Origin: an uncultured Pseudomonadota bacterium
GTDB taxonomy: Bacteria > Pseudomonadota > Gammaproteobacteria > Burkholderiales > Burkholderiaceae
Reading direction: 5' to 3'
DNA length: 45,058 bases
Assembly: GCA_946480245.1 (NCBI GenBank)
Contig: CAMLIZ010000014.1
Location: 1-45,058 of the forward strand
In this document: positions 7,243 to 16,570 of the stretch, in pieces
Numbering within the stretch: position 1 is the first letter of the stretch
How the letters are laid out: each line of letters begins with the position of its first letter
Position numbers and translations under genes: made by a program
Notes under the pieces: generated by a model
What the model saw: the letters and a program-made list of their open reading frames with translations, nothing else
Told to the model about the DNA's origin: nothing
Databases searched by the model: none

Positions 7243-9930
7243 CTACTCCTCCAGCGCGCGGCTGACGATCTCGCGCACGTCGTTGCTCAGGTCGGTCTTC
7301 GCGGCGACGCGGGCGACCGCCACGCGCGCCGCGCTGCGGTAGGGCTCGGCCAGCTTCTTCCAGCGGTCCATCACGCGCGCCAGGCGCGAGGCCACCTGTG
7401 GGTTGATGGCGTCGAGTTCGAGCACCCGATCGGCCCAGAACACGTAGCCGGCGGCGTCGGTGCGATGAAAGCCCGCGGGGTTGAACATCGTGAACGTGAA
7501 CAGCAGGCTGCGTGCGCGGTTCGGGTTCTTCATCGAGAAGTCCGGGTGCTGCATCAGCGCCTTCACGCGCTGCAGGCTGCGGCCTGCGCCTTCGCCCACC
7601 GGTTCGGGTGCACGGGCCTGCAGCGCGAACCACTTGTCGATCACCAGCTCCTCGCCCTTGAAGATCGCATGGAAGCGCTCCAGCGCTTGTTGCGCCAGCG
7701 GGTGCTGCGCCTCCAGCAGCGCATTCAGCGCACCCAGCCGGTCGGTCATGTTGGCCGCGTCCTTGAAGCGCTGGTAAGCCTTGCCCGGCCACACGGTGTC
7801 GCCGCGCGCGTGGGCGTCGAGGCACAGCATGGCCAGCGCCAGGTTGGCCAGCGCACGCCGGCCGGCAGACAGCGGATCGGGCGAGTAGCCGCCGCTCACC
7901 TGGTGGTCGTTCCAGGCCGCGGCCCAATCGTCGCGCAGGGCCTGCGCGAGCTGCAGCTTCATCGACTCGCGCGCGGCATGGATGCGCTGCGGGTCCACCT
8001 CGTCCAGCTGCTCGGCGATGTAGCTCTCGCTGGGCAGGGTGAGCACGAGTTCCTTGAATGCGGCATCGAGGCCGGGGTGGTGCAGCACCGCGCGCATCGC
8101 GTCCACGAAGGCCGCATCGGCGTTCGGCGTGGCATCGGCACGCACGGCCGCGAGCAGGCGCTGCAGCGCCAGGCGCTGGCCCGCTTCCCAGCGGTTGAAC
8201 GGGTCGGGGTCGTGCTTCAGCAGCGCCAGCAGTTCGGCGTCGCCCAGCCCGTCGACCAGGTGCACCGGTGCCGAGAAGCCGCGCAGCAGCGACGGCACCA
8301 CCTCCTCGTCCACGTTCACGAACGTGAAATAGGCGTGCTTGTCGTCCAGCACCAGCACGCGCTCGGTGCCGACCGGTGCGGCTTCGCCTTCGAGCTGCAG
8401 CGGGATGCTGCGGCCCGACAGGCCCACCAGGCCCATCGCCACCGGGATCACGAAGGGCTGCTTCACCGGCTGGCCGGGCGAGGCCTCCCATTGCTGCTCC
8501 AGGCCCAACGTGTAGGTGCGGCTCGGTGCGTCGTAGCGGCCGCGCGCCACCAGGCGCGGCGTGCCGGCCTGGGCGTACCAGCGCTTGAACTCCTGCAGCC
8601 GCTCGGCCAGCGGGCTGCCGGGGTTGGCGTCGGCGATGCTCTGCGCAAAGTCGTCGCAGGTCACCGCCTGGCCGTCGTGGCGCTCGAAGTACAGCTTCAT
8701 GCCCTTGGCGAAGCCGTCGCGGCCCACCAGGCTCTGCATCATGCGCACCACCTCCGCGCCTTTCTCGTACACGGTGGCGGTATAGAAGTTGTTGATCTCG
8801 ACGTAGCTGTCCGGGCGCACCGGGTGCGCCATCGGGCCGGCGTCTTCGGGGAACTGCATCTGGCGCAGGCCGCGCACGTCCTCGATGCGCTTGACCGCGC
8901 GCGCCGACGCGTTGCCGGCCATGTCCATGCTGAACTCCTGGTCGCGGAAGACCGTGAGGCCCTCCTTCAGGCTCAGCTGGAACCAGTCGCGGCAGGTGAT
9001 GCGGTTGCCGGTCCAGTTGTGGAAATACTCGTGGCCCACCACGCTCTCGATCGCCATGAAGTCGGCGTCGGTGGCGGTGGCCGGGTTGGCCAGAACGTAC
9101 TTCGTGTTGAAGATGTTCAGGCCCTTGTTCTCCATCGCGCCCATGTTGAAGTCGCCCACGGCGACGATCATGAAGCGCTCCAGGTCCAGCGCCAGGCCGA
9201 AGCGGGCTTCGTCCCACACCAGCGAGGCCACCAGCGAATTCATCGCGTGCTCGGTCTTGTCGAGGTCGCCGCGGCGCACGTACACCTCGAGCAGGTGCTC
9301 CTTGCCCGAGCGGGTGAGCACCTTCTGCTGGCGCGCCACCAGGTCGGCGGCCACCAGCGCGAACAGGTAGCTGGGCTTGGGGAAGGGGTCGTGCCACTTG
9401 GCGTAGTGGCGGCCGTTGTCCAGCTCGCCCTGCGCCACCAGGTTGCCGTTGGACAGCAGCACCGGGTACTTCTTCTTGTCCGCCTTCAGGGTGACCGTGT
9501 ACACCGCCATCACGTCGGGCCGGTCCAGGAAGTACGTGATGCGCCGGAAGCCCTCGGCCTCGCACTGCGTGAAGAAGCCGCTGCCGCTGGTGTACAGGCC
9601 CGACAGCTGGGTGTTCTTCTCGGGCGCGCAGGTGTTGCGGATCTCCAGCGTGAAGTTGCCCTCCGGCGGACTGTCGATCACCAGGCAGCCGTCTTCGTGG
9701 CGGAAGCTCACGCTTTCGCCGTTGGCCAGCACGCGCAGCAGGTTCAGCTCCTCGCCGTGCAGCTTCAGGGGCTGCCCCGGTGCCGCGGCGGTGTTGCGCT
9801 CGATCTGCAGCTTGCTGGCCACGATGGTCTTGGCCGGATCGAGGTCGAACGTGAGCTCGACCGATCGGATCCAGTAGGCCGGCGCGAGGTAGTCCTCGCG
9901 GCGGATCAGGGTGGCAGGTCCTTCACGCAT
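7243..9930 (-). CDS. pepN: Aminopeptidase N (M1 metallopeptidase)
   Basis: 895 residues, close to the 870 of E. coli PepN. This cytoplasmic zinc aminopeptidase removes N-terminal residues from peptides. GAMEN is at 264-268 and the zinc site HEYFHNW is at 300-306 (H300, E301, H304), with the third ligand E323 in LKEGLT. The N-terminal beta-saddle starts at the usual place ([16 protein letters not shown]) and a long helical C-terminal domain follows. The start at 9930 has an AAGGGGA ribosome-binding site. It lies 33 bases after prfB on the same strand, so a prfB-pepN-fbp transcript is likely. Confidence 0.97.
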   Translation of the reverse strand: MREGPATLIRREDYLAPAYWIRSVELTFDLDPAKTIVASKLQIERNTAAAPGQPLKLHGEELNLLRVLANGESVSFRHEDGCLVIDSPPEGNFTLEIRNTCAPEKNTQLSGLYTSGSGFFTQCEAEGFRRITYFLDRPDVMAVYTVTLKADKKKYPVLLSNGNLVAQGELDNGRHYAKWHDPFPKPSYLFALVAADLVARQQKVLTRSGKEHLLEVYVRRGDLDKTEHAMNSLVASLVWDEARFGLALDLERFMIVAVGDFNMGAMENKGLNIFNTKYVLANPATATDADFMAIESVVGHEYFHNWTGNRITCRDWFQLSLKEGLTVFRDQEFSMDMAGNASARAVKRIEDVRGLRQMQFPEDAGPMAHPVRPDSYVEINNFYTATVYEKGAEVVRMMQSLVGRDGFAKGMKLYFERHDGQAVTCDDFAQSIADANPGSPLAERLQEFKRWYAQAGTPRLVARGRYDAPSRTYTLGLEQQWEASPGQPVKQPFVIPVAMGLVGLSGRSIPLQLEGEAAPVGTERVLVLDDKHAYFTFVNVDEEVVPSLLRGFSAPVHLVDGLGDAELLALLKHDPDPFNRWEAGQRLALQRLLAAVRADATPNADAAFVDAMRAVLHHPGLDAAFKELVLTLPSESYIAEQLDEVDPQRIHAARESMKLQLAQALRDDWAAAWNDHQVSGGYSPDPLSAGRRALANLALAMLCLDAHARGDTVWPGKAYQRFKDAANMTDRLGALNALLEAQHPLAQQALERFHAIFKGEELVIDKWFALQARAPEPVGEGAGRSLQRVKALMQHPDFSMKNPNRARSLLFTFTMFNPAGFHRTDAAGYVFWADRVLELDAINPQVASRLARVMDRWKKLAEPYRSAARVAVARVAAKTDLSNDVREIVSRALEE

Positions 9931-9963
9931 GGTTCTTGTCCCCTTTTGCTGCTTCTGTGCTTC

Positions 9964-11068
9964 TTACAGCCCCTGCTTGAGGCTGGCGGTGATGAAGGCA
10001 TCGAGATCGCCGTCCAGCACCTTCTGGGTGTTGGAGATCTCGACGTTGGTGCGCAGGTCCTTGATGCGACTCTGGTCGAGCACATAGCTGCGGATCTGGT
10101 GGCCCCAGCCGACATCGGTCTTTGAGTCTTCGAGCTTCTGCTGCTCGGCCATCTGCTTGCGCATCTCGTGCTCGTACAGGCGCGAGCGCAGCATCTGCCA
10201 GGCCTCGTCGCGATTGCGGTGCTGGGAGCGGTCGTTCTGGCACTGCACCACGATGCCGGTCGGGATGTGCGTCAGGCGCACCGCCGAGTCGGTCTTGTTG
10301 ATGTGCTGGCCGCCGGCGCCGCTGGCGCGGAAGGTGTCGGTGCGCACGTCGGCGGGGTTGATCTCGATCTCGATCGAGTCGTCGACCTCCGGGTACACGA
10401 ACAGCGAGGCGAACGAGGTGTGGCGCCCGCCGGACGAGTCGAACGGGCTCTTGCGCACCAGGCGGTGCACGCCGGTCTCGGTGCGCAGCAGGCCGAACGC
10501 ATAGTCGCCTTCCACCTTGATGGTGGCCGAGCGAATGCCCGCGACGTCGCCTTCGGTCTCTTCCATCACCTCGGTCTTGAAGCCCTTGCGCTCGCAGTAC
10601 TTCAGGTACTGGCGCAGCAGCATGCTGGCCCAGTCGCAGGCTTCGGTGCCGCCGGCGCCGGCCTGGATGTCGATGAAGCAGTTGCTCGGGTCGGCTGGGT
10701 TGCTGAACATGCGGCGGAACTCGAGTTCCTCCACGATGCCGTTCAGCTTGGCGGCTTCGGCCTCGATGGCCAGCAGGCCGTCGACGTCGCCGTCGGCCTT
10801 GCTCATCTCGTACAGCTCGGTGTTGTCCGCCAGGTTGCTCTGCAAGTGGTCGATCGTTTCGACCACCGTCTCCAGCGACTTCTTCTCGCGCCCCAGTTCC
10901 TGGGCGCGCTTGGGTTCGTTCCAGACGCTCGGGTTCTCGAGCGCAGCGTTGACTTCGTTCAGCCGCAGTGCCTTGCGTTCGTAGTCAAAGATACCCCCTT
11001 AGCGCGTCGGTGCGCGCTTTCAAATCGGCCAGCGTGCTGCCGATCGCGTTGATGCGTTCGATGTCCAT
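9964..11068 (-). CDS. prfB: Peptide chain release factor 2, with programmed +1 frameshift
   Basis: 367 residues when the two frames are joined. RF2 recognises UGA and UAA and triggers peptide release. Codons 1-27 run from ATG 11068 to CTT at 10990-10988 and are stopped by TGA (10987-10985). A +1 slip gives Leu-Asp and continues for 340 residues. The SPF recognition tripeptide falls at about 207-209 and the catalytic GGQ at 252-254, matching E. coli numbering closely (205-207 and 250-252). Termination at the in-frame UGA depends on RF2 itself, giving autoregulation. A caller without frameshift handling would report a truncated gene starting near 10866. Confidence 0.97.
10984..10999 (-). promoter_or_regulatory. 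RF2 +1 programmed frameshift site
   Basis: Minus-strand AGGGGGTATCTTTGAC has all canonical elements: an internal Shine-Dalgarno-like AGGGGG, a slippery CTT and the poor-context stop TGAC. Known biology of prfB gives the mechanism; the sequence match is exact. Confidence 0.96.
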
Positions 11069-11266
11069 GGTGTTCTTGACGGCTCGGGCTGCAAAGCAGC
11101 GAATTTTCGCACGCTGGCTGCAGCCCAACGACCATCACCGCTTCGTGAGGCACGGCACGAAGCAGGGTTTGTACGGGGCGGGATAGCGCACGGACCTTTG
11201 CGCTTTGTCAGAAATCTGTAAGGCACGGCGCACGAAAGTACGGCTGCTTCGAAGTTGGGAGACGGG

Positions 11267-11566
11267 ATGCTGCTGTTCGTGTCCTCGGTAAAGCTGGTCG
11301 CGGAGATCGCGCTGATGGCTTTTGCGGGGCAATTCGTACTGGGCCTGCTGGCCGGCCCCCGGCGCGACGCCAACTTCTTCTATCGCCTGCTGGGCGTGCT
11401 GACGCAGCCCTTCGTGACGGTGATGCGCCGCATCACACCGCGCGTGGTGATCGACCGCCATGTGCCGCTGGCCGCGGTGATGGGGCTGCTGTCGATCTGG
11501 CTCGTGGCCACGATCGCCAAGATCGAGGTCTGCGTGCGGCTGGGCATGAGGGTGTGCACCGGATGA
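11267..11566 (+). CDS. Small inner-membrane protein, YggT-like
   Basis: 99 residues with two hydrophobic segments (about 8-28 and 68-87) around a positively charged loop that reads FFYRLLGVLTQPFVTVMRRITP. That loop resembles the YggT/CCB3 family motif between its helices; the match is by eye. Function is unknown; YggT proteins are linked to osmotic stress and division in other bacteria. The ATG at 11267 is preceded by GGAG. The stop overlaps the next gene's ATG (ATGA), so the two are coupled. The 198-base gap before it, back to prfB, shows no gene and no convincing -35/-10 pair on either strand. Confidence 0.7.
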   Translation: MLLFVSSVKLVAEIALMAFAGQFVLGLLAGPRRDANFFYRLLGVLTQPFVTVMRRITPRVVIDRHVPLAAVMGLLSIWLVATIAKIEVCVRLGMRVCTG

Positions 11567-12129
11567 GGAGTTTCGAGTACACCCGGCGCAAGTGGCGCGC
11601 GATCGCTTGGCTGGTGTTCGGGCGCCGGGCGGCGGCGGACCGCGATTTCACCGAGATGCTGCAGCTGTGGCCCGGCGACGCCTATGCGCTGGCGAGCCGC
11701 GCGCACCTGCGGGCCCAGCTGGGGCAGCGCGAGGCGGCGATCGCCGACGCGCAGGCCCTGGTGGCCGCTCACCCCGAGCGCAGCGCCGCCGACTGGTTCA
11801 ACCTGGCCTACCTGCTCGAAGAGGCGGGCCGCTGCGAAGAAGCCGAGCCGGCCTTCCGCCGTGCCGTGGCGCTCGATGCCAAGCTGGATCGCGCCTGGTA
11901 TGGCCTGGGGCTGGTGCTGGTGCGCCTGGGGCGGCTCGACGAGGCCGCCGCGGCGCTCAAGCGCAGCACCGAACTGCAACCCATGAGCCCCTACGGCTGG
12001 TACCAGCTGGCGCGGGTGCACATGGATCGTCAGGAGCCCGAAAAGACGCGGCGCATCATCGCCCATCTGAAAGGCTTCGAGCCCAAGGTGGCGGCGCAAC
12101 TGGAGCGCGAGACCGGGCTGGTTTCCTGA
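11563..12129 (+). CDS. Tetratricopeptide-repeat protein
   Basis: 188 residues made of about four TPR-type helix pairs. Typical positions are visible in ADWFNLAYLLEEAGRCEEAEPAFRRAVAL and AWYGLGLVLVRLGRLDEAAAALKRS. TPR arrays bind proteins, and there is no catalytic domain. No signal peptide is visible, although a basic N-terminus with WRAIAWLVFG could contact the membrane. It overlaps the YggT-like gene by four bases, so a joint membrane role is plausible but inferred. An alternative GTG at 11554 exists; the overlapping ATG is preferred. Confidence 0.82.
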   Translation: MRSFEYTRRKWRAIAWLVFGRRAAADRDFTEMLQLWPGDAYALASRAHLRAQLGQREAAIADAQALVAAHPERSAADWFNLAYLLEEAGRCEEAEPAFRRAVALDAKLDRAWYGLGLVLVRLGRLDEAAAALKRSTELQPMSPYGWYQLARVHMDRQEPEKTRRIIAHLKGFEPKVAAQLERETGLVS

Positions 12130-12160
12130 CGCGCCTTGCAAGGGCAGGGCGGCAGCGAGC

Positions 12161-12185
12161 CCCGGCACCGCGAACGCGGGCCGGG
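12161..12185 (+). other. Strong GC hairpin upstream of the symporter operon
   Basis: CCCGGC-A-CCGCG / CGCGG-GCCGGG gives an 11-bp stem with one bulged A and a tiny loop. No T run follows, so it is not a classical terminator on the plus strand. It lies between the TPR gene and DUF4212 and could be a 5' leader structure. Confidence 0.4.
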
Positions 12186-12212
12186 TTGGAGGCGCATTCG
12201 GAGGCAACTGCG

Positions 12213-12470
12213 ATGCAATTGAGTGAAAGACACCGCGTGTACTGGCAGAAGAACCTGCGCATCACCGGCACCTTGCTGGCGATCTGGTTCCTCGTGACCT
12301 TCGGGATCGGCTACTTCGCGCGCGACCTGGACTTCAAGTTCTTCGGCTGGCCGTTCAGCTTCTGGGTGGCAGCCCAGGGTGCGCTGATCGTCTATGTGCT
12401 GATCATCTGGTACTACGCCCGGGCCATGAACCGGCTGGACCAGCAATACGGCGTGGCCGAGGAGGTGTGA
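12213..12470 (+). CDS. DUF4212 small subunit of sodium:solute symporter
   Basis: 85 residues. The N-terminus RHRVYWQKNLRIT is followed by two hydrophobic helices (about 20-40 and 50-72), typical of DUF4212. These proteins are found almost always immediately before a VC_2705-type sodium:solute symporter and are regarded as its accessory subunit, as here. GGAGG lies 8 bases before the ATG. The next gene's GTG begins 1 base after this stop, so the two are translated together. Confidence 0.92.
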   Translation: MQLSERHRVYWQKNLRITGTLLAIWFLVTFGIGYFARDLDFKFFGWPFSFWVAAQGALIVYVLIIWYYARAMNRLDQQYGVAEEV

Positions 12471-12471
12471 C

Positions 12472-14592
12472 GTGGCCGGAGCAACCGTAGCGAGCAGCGC
12501 CCGCGGGGCCGACAAGGCCTTCCGCGCGCAGCTGAACAAGGTGTACAGCTGGTACACCGGGGGCTTCATCGCCTTCATCATCGTGCTGGGCGTGCTGGAG
12601 CAGATGGGACTGCCGAAGCAGTGGATCGGCTTCATCTTCCTGCTGGCCACCGTTGGCCTGTATGCCGGCATCGGCATCATGAGCCGCACCACCGACGCGG
12701 CCGAGTACTACGTCGCCGGGCGCCGCGTGCCGGCGCTGTACAACGGCATGGCCACGGGCGCCGACTGGATGAGCGCGGCCTCGTTCATCGGCATGGCCGG
12801 CACCTTGTACCTCACGGGCTTCGGCGGCCTGGCCTTCATCATGGGCTGGACTGGCGGCTACTGCCTGGTGGCGCTGTTCCTGGCGCCCTACCTGCGCAAG
12901 TTCGGGCAGTTCACGATCCCCGACTTCCTGGGCGCACGCTACGAGGGCAACCTGCCGCGCTTCATCGGCATCTGCGCGGCGATCCTGTGCTCGTTCACCT
13001 ACGTGGTGGCGCAGATCTACGGCGTGGGCATCATCACCGCGCGCCTCACCGGGCTCGACTTCGTGATCGGCATCTTCGTGGGCCTGGGCGGCATCCTGGT
13101 GTGCTCGTTCCTCGGTGGCATGCGCGCCGTCACCTGGACCCAGGTGGCGCAGTACATCATCCTGATCGTGGCCTACATGGTGCCGGTGGTGTGGCTGTCG
13201 GTGAAGCAGACCGGCGTGCCGATCCCGCAGGCGGTGTACGGCTACCAGCTCGAGAAGGTGCAAAAGCGCGGCGACGAGCTGCGCCACGATCCAAAAGAGC
13301 TGGAGGTGGTGGCCATCTTCAAGAAGCGCGCGGAAGAGGCCGCCGCCAAGCTGAACGACATTCCTGCGGCGATGACGGCCGACAAGGAGGCGCTGGACAA
13401 GAAGCTGGCCGAGCAGACGGCCGCCAATGCGCCGGCGGCCGACATCCAGGCCACGCAGAAGGCGCTGGCCACGCTGCCCAGGAACGAGGCCGACGCCAAG
13501 GTTGCCTACACCAAGGCCAAGGCGGACAACGAGGCGCGCGCCAAGCCGTTGAACGGCATGCCGAACCATGCGCAGGTCTTTGCCGGTGATCCGAACGGCA
13601 CGCCAGCCGAGCAGAAGGCCTTCGAGGAATCGCGGCGCAACTTCCTCGCGCTGGTGTTCTGCCTGATGGTGGGCACCGCGGCACTGCCGCACATCCTGAT
13701 GCGCTACTACACGACGCCGAGCGTGAAGGAGGCGCGCGAGTCGGTGTTCTGGAGCCTGTTCTTCATCTTCCTGCTGTACTTCACCGCACCGGCACTGGCG
13801 GTGCTGGTGAAGTTCGAGGTGTTCAACAACCTCGTGGGCCTGCCGTTCGACCACCTGCCGGCGTGGATTGCCAACTGGAACAGGGTGGATCCGTCGCTGC
13901 TGTCGGTGGCCGACGTCAACGGCGATGGCATCTTCCAGTTGAGCGAGATGAAGATCGGCGGCGACATCATCGTGCTGGCCACGCCGGAGATCGGCGGGCT
14001 GCCGTACGTGGTGTCGGGCATGGTGGCCGCGGGCGGCCTGGCGGCGGCGCTGTCCACCGCCGATGGCTTGCTGCTGACGATCGCCAACGCGCTGTCGCAC
14101 GACCTGTACTACAAGATGATCGACCCCAACGCCTCCACGGCGCGCCGGGTGACGATCTCCAAGGCCCTGCTGCTGGTGGTGGCCGTGGCGGCGGCAGCGG
14201 TGGCGGCGCAGAAGCCGGCGGACATCCTGTTCCTGGTTTCGGCGGCGTTCTCGTTCGCGGCGGCTGCGTTCTTCCCGGCGCTGGTGCTGGGCGTGTTCTG
14301 GAAGCGCGCCAACAAGTGGGGCGCCACGCTCGGCATGATCTGCGGGCTCGGCATCACCTTCTGGTACATGGCCCACACGCAGCCCTGGCTGCGCGGCGTG
14401 TTCGGCGTCACCTCGCCGATCGAGCTGTGGTGGGGTATCCAGCCGATCTCGGCCGGCCTGTTCGGCGTACCGGTGGGCTTTGCGGTGATCATCATCGTGA
14501 GCCTGCTGACCCCCGCGCCGGGTCAGGCGACGCAGGATCTGGTGGAGCATGTGCGCTATCCCAACCTGAAGGTGCGGCGCGCGGCGGCTTGA
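12472..14592 (+). CDS. Sodium:solute symporter, VC_2705 subfamily (acetate-type)
   Basis: 706 residues of the SSS family, related to ActP acetate permease. Many hydrophobic helices are evident, with ADWMSAASFIGMAGTLYLTGFGG and SAADG-like AALSTADGLLLTIANALSHDLYY matching the sodium/substrate core. Substrate is probably a short-chain monocarboxylate by family and by the CBS-DUF294 and acyl-CoA synthetase genes nearby; this is inferred. Residues ~258-390 form a long charged Ala/Lys/Glu-rich insertion between membrane helices, and residues 481-492 form an EF-hand-like loop. The start is GTG, 1 base after DUF4212. Confidence 0.92.
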   Translation: MAGATVASSARGADKAFRAQLNKVYSWYTGGFIAFIIVLGVLEQMGLPKQWIGFIFLLATVGLYAGIGIMSRTTDAAEYYVAGRRVPALYNGMATGADWMSAASFIGMAGTLYLTGFGGLAFIMGWTGGYCLVALFLAPYLRKFGQFTIPDFLGARYEGNLPRFIGICAAILCSFTYVVAQIYGVGIITARLTGLDFVIGIFVGLGGILVCSFLGGMRAVTWTQVAQYIILIVAYMVPVVWLSVKQTGVPIPQAVYGYQLEKVQKRGDELRHDPKELEVVAIFKKRAEEAAAKLNDIPAAMTADKEALDKKLAEQTAANAPAADIQATQKALATLPRNEADAKVAYTKAKADNEARAKPLNGMPNHAQVFAGDPNGTPAEQKAFEESRRNFLALVFCLMVGTAALPHILMRYYTTPSVKEARESVFWSLFFIFLLYFTAPALAVLVKFEVFNNLVGLPFDHLPAWIANWNRVDPSLLSVADVNGDGIFQLSEMKIGGDIIVLATPEIGGLPYVVSGMVAAGGLAAALSTADGLLLTIANALSHDLYYKMIDPNASTARRVTISKALLLVVAVAAAAVAAQKPADILFLVSAAFSFAAAAFFPALVLGVFWKRANKWGATLGMICGLGITFWYMAHTQPWLRGVFGVTSPIELWWGIQPISAGLFGVPVGFAVIIIVSLLTPAPGQATQDLVEHVRYPNLKVRRAAA

Positions 14593-14642
14593 CGCCGCGC
14601 AAGCCCGGCGCCTTGGCGGCGCCGCGCCCGCCTCCTACAGTG

Positions 14643-14675
14643 AAGGCCCCGTCGACAGCGACGGGCCTTTCTTCG
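14643..14675 (+). terminator. Rho-independent terminator after the symporter
   Basis: AAGGCC(C)CCGTCG / CGACGGGCCTT stem with one bulged C and a short ACAG loop, followed by TTTCTTCGTTT. It separates the symporter from the CBS-DUF294 gene, which has its own GGAG site just after it. Confidence 0.78.
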
Positions 14676-14692
14676 TTTCACCGGAGCTCGCG

Positions 14693-16570
14693 ATGAGCGA
14701 TGCCGTCATGCCATCGGGGCACCTCGTGCTGCAGCTGCGCGAGGCACTGATGCGCACGCCGCCCTTTGCGCAGATGACGCCCGCGCAGGTGGATGCGTTC
14801 GTCGCGGCCGCCGAGCAGGCGTACTACGCACCCGGCGAGCTGATGCTGTCGCCGGGCGACGGCCCGGTGCAGCACCTGTACTGCGTGCGCCAGGGCAGCG
14901 TGAGCGGCCTGCGCGGCATCGCCGAGACGGCCGGCGGATTCCACTACGAGCCGGGGGATCTGTTTCCGGTGGGCGCGGTCATGGGCCGGCGTGCCGTGAC
15001 CGCCACGTACACCGCCAACGAGGACACCTTCTGCCTGCGCGTGCCCGCCGACGCCGTGCACCGGCTGGCGCGCGAGAGCGCACCGTTCGCCGACTTCCTG
15101 AACCGGCGCGTCACGCAGTTCCTCGAGCTGTCGCGCCGGGCGCTGCAGGTGGCGTACGCATCGCAGACGCTGGCCGAACAGTCGCTCGAGACGCCACTCG
15201 GCACCGTGGCGACGCGCGCGGCGGTGAGCGTGCTGCCTGACGCGCCGCTGCGCGACGCCTTGTCGCTGATGCACGAGCGGCACATCGGCTCGGTGCTGGT
15301 GGTGGACGGCAGCGGCGCACTTCAGGGCATCCTGACGCGGCACGACGTGCTGGGCCGCGTCACGCTGGCCGAGTTGCCGCTCACGACTCCGGTGAGCGCC
15401 GTGATGACCACGCCGGCGCTCAGCCTGAGCGTGCACGACACCGCCCAGGACGCGGCGCTGCTGATGTCGCGCCATGGCCTGCGCCATGTGCCGGTGACGA
15501 ACGGCGGCCGCGTCGTGAGCCTGGTGTCCGAGCGCGACCTGTTCGCGCTGCAGCGGCTGTCGCTGAAGCAGGTGAGCACTGCCATCCGCGGCGCGCGCGA
15601 TGTGCCCACGCTGTGCGTGGTGGCGCAGGACATCCGCCGGTTCGCGCGCAACCTGCTCGGCCAGGGCGTGGGCGCACGACAGCTCACCGAACTGGTGAGC
15701 CACCTCAACGACGTGCTGACGCAGCAACTGGTGCAGCTGGTGGCCGAGCAGCACGGGCTCGACCTCGGCCGCGCATGCTGGCTGGCCTTCGGCTCGGAGG
15801 GCCGCGGCGAGCAGACGATCGCGACCGACCAGGACAACGGCCTCGTCTTCGCCAGCGACAACCCGGCGCAGGAGCGCCCGCCCTGGCTGGCCTTTTCCCG
15901 CGCCGTGAACGAGGCGCTCGACGCCTGCGGCTACCCGCTGTGCAAGGGCAACGTGATGGCCTCCAACCCTGCCTGCTGCCTGACGGCCGACGAATGGTGC
16001 GAGCGCTTCAACCGCTGGCTGGAGCATGGCGCGCCGCAGGACCTGTTGAACGCCAGCATCTACTTCGACTTCCGCCCGATCGCGGGGCGCGCGTCGCTGG
16101 CCGAGCCGATGCGGCAACTCATCGGCACGCGCGCGGCACGGCTGCCGCGCTTCATGAAGCAGATGGCGGGCAATGCGCTGGCCAACCGGGCGCCGATCAA
16201 CTGGCTGGGCGCGCTCGACGGCGACCTGCTCGACCTCAAGCTGCACGGCACGGTGCTCTACGTGGACGCGGCGCGCCTGTATGCGCTGGCCCACGGCATC
16301 GCCGAGACCGGCACGCGGGCGCGCTTCGAGGCCATGGCCCGCGTGCTGCAGGCGAGTGCGGCCGAGCGCGACGACTGGATCGGCGGCTTCGAGTTCCTGC
16401 AGCTGCTGCGCCTGCGCGTGCAGACGGACGACGCGCTGCGTGCACCCGGCACCAACCCGAACCGGGTGGACGTGCAGCGCCTCAACGAGATCGACCGGCG
16501 TGTGCTGAAGGAGAGCTTTCGCGTCGCGCAGCGGCTGCAGCAGCGCATCGAGCTGGACTACCAGCGATGA
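14693..16570 (+). CDS. cNMP-binding/CBS/DUF294 nucleotidyltransferase-like regulator
   Basis: 625 residues. In order: a cyclic-nucleotide-binding-like fold (~20-140), two CBS repeats (~175-295; RHIGSVLVVDGSGALQGILTRHDVL and RHGLRHVPVTNGGRVVSLVSERDL), a DUF294 domain (~330-460) and a C-terminal helical partner. GSEGRGEQTIATDQD (367-381) is a GlnD-type nucleotidyltransferase motif with D379 and D381 as metal ligands. Substrate and target are unknown. Such proteins commonly neighbour acetate-type symporters and a DEDDh exonuclease, as here. Its stop overlaps the next start (ATGA). Confidence 0.9.
   Translation: MSDAVMPSGHLVLQLREALMRTPPFAQMTPAQVDAFVAAAEQAYYAPGELMLSPGDGPVQHLYCVRQGSVSGLRGIAETAGGFHYEPGDLFPVGAVMGRRAVTATYTANEDTFCLRVPADAVHRLARESAPFADFLNRRVTQFLELSRRALQVAYASQTLAEQSLETPLGTVATRAAVSVLPDAPLRDALSLMHERHIGSVLVVDGSGALQGILTRHDVLGRVTLAELPLTTPVSAVMTTPALSLSVHDTAQDAALLMSRHGLRHVPVTNGGRVVSLVSERDLFALQRLSLKQVSTAIRGARDVPTLCVVAQDIRRFARNLLGQGVGARQLTELVSHLNDVLTQQLVQLVAEQHGLDLGRACWLAFGSEGRGEQTIATDQDNGLVFASDNPAQERPPWLAFSRAVNEALDACGYPLCKGNVMASNPACCLTADEWCERFNRWLEHGAPQDLLNASIYFDFRPIAGRASLAEPMRQLIGTRAARLPRFMKQMAGNALANRAPINWLGALDGDLLDLKLHGTVLYVDAARLYALAHGIAETGTRARFEAMARVLQASAAERDDWIGGFEFLQLLRLRVQTDDALRAPGTNPNRVDVQRLNEIDRRVLKESFRVAQRLQQRIELDYQR

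Noticed and set aside
6928..10125. A 1065-codon open frame on the plus strand opposite fbp, pepN and prfB
   Set aside because: It is a GC-rich shadow: very His/Arg/Val/Ala-rich, has no domain and lies wholly antisense to three conserved genes.
12403..14550. A 715-codon open frame antisense to the symporter
   Set aside because: Composition is dominated by Arg, His and Gln from the complement of a membrane-protein sequence, and it has no motif or start signal.
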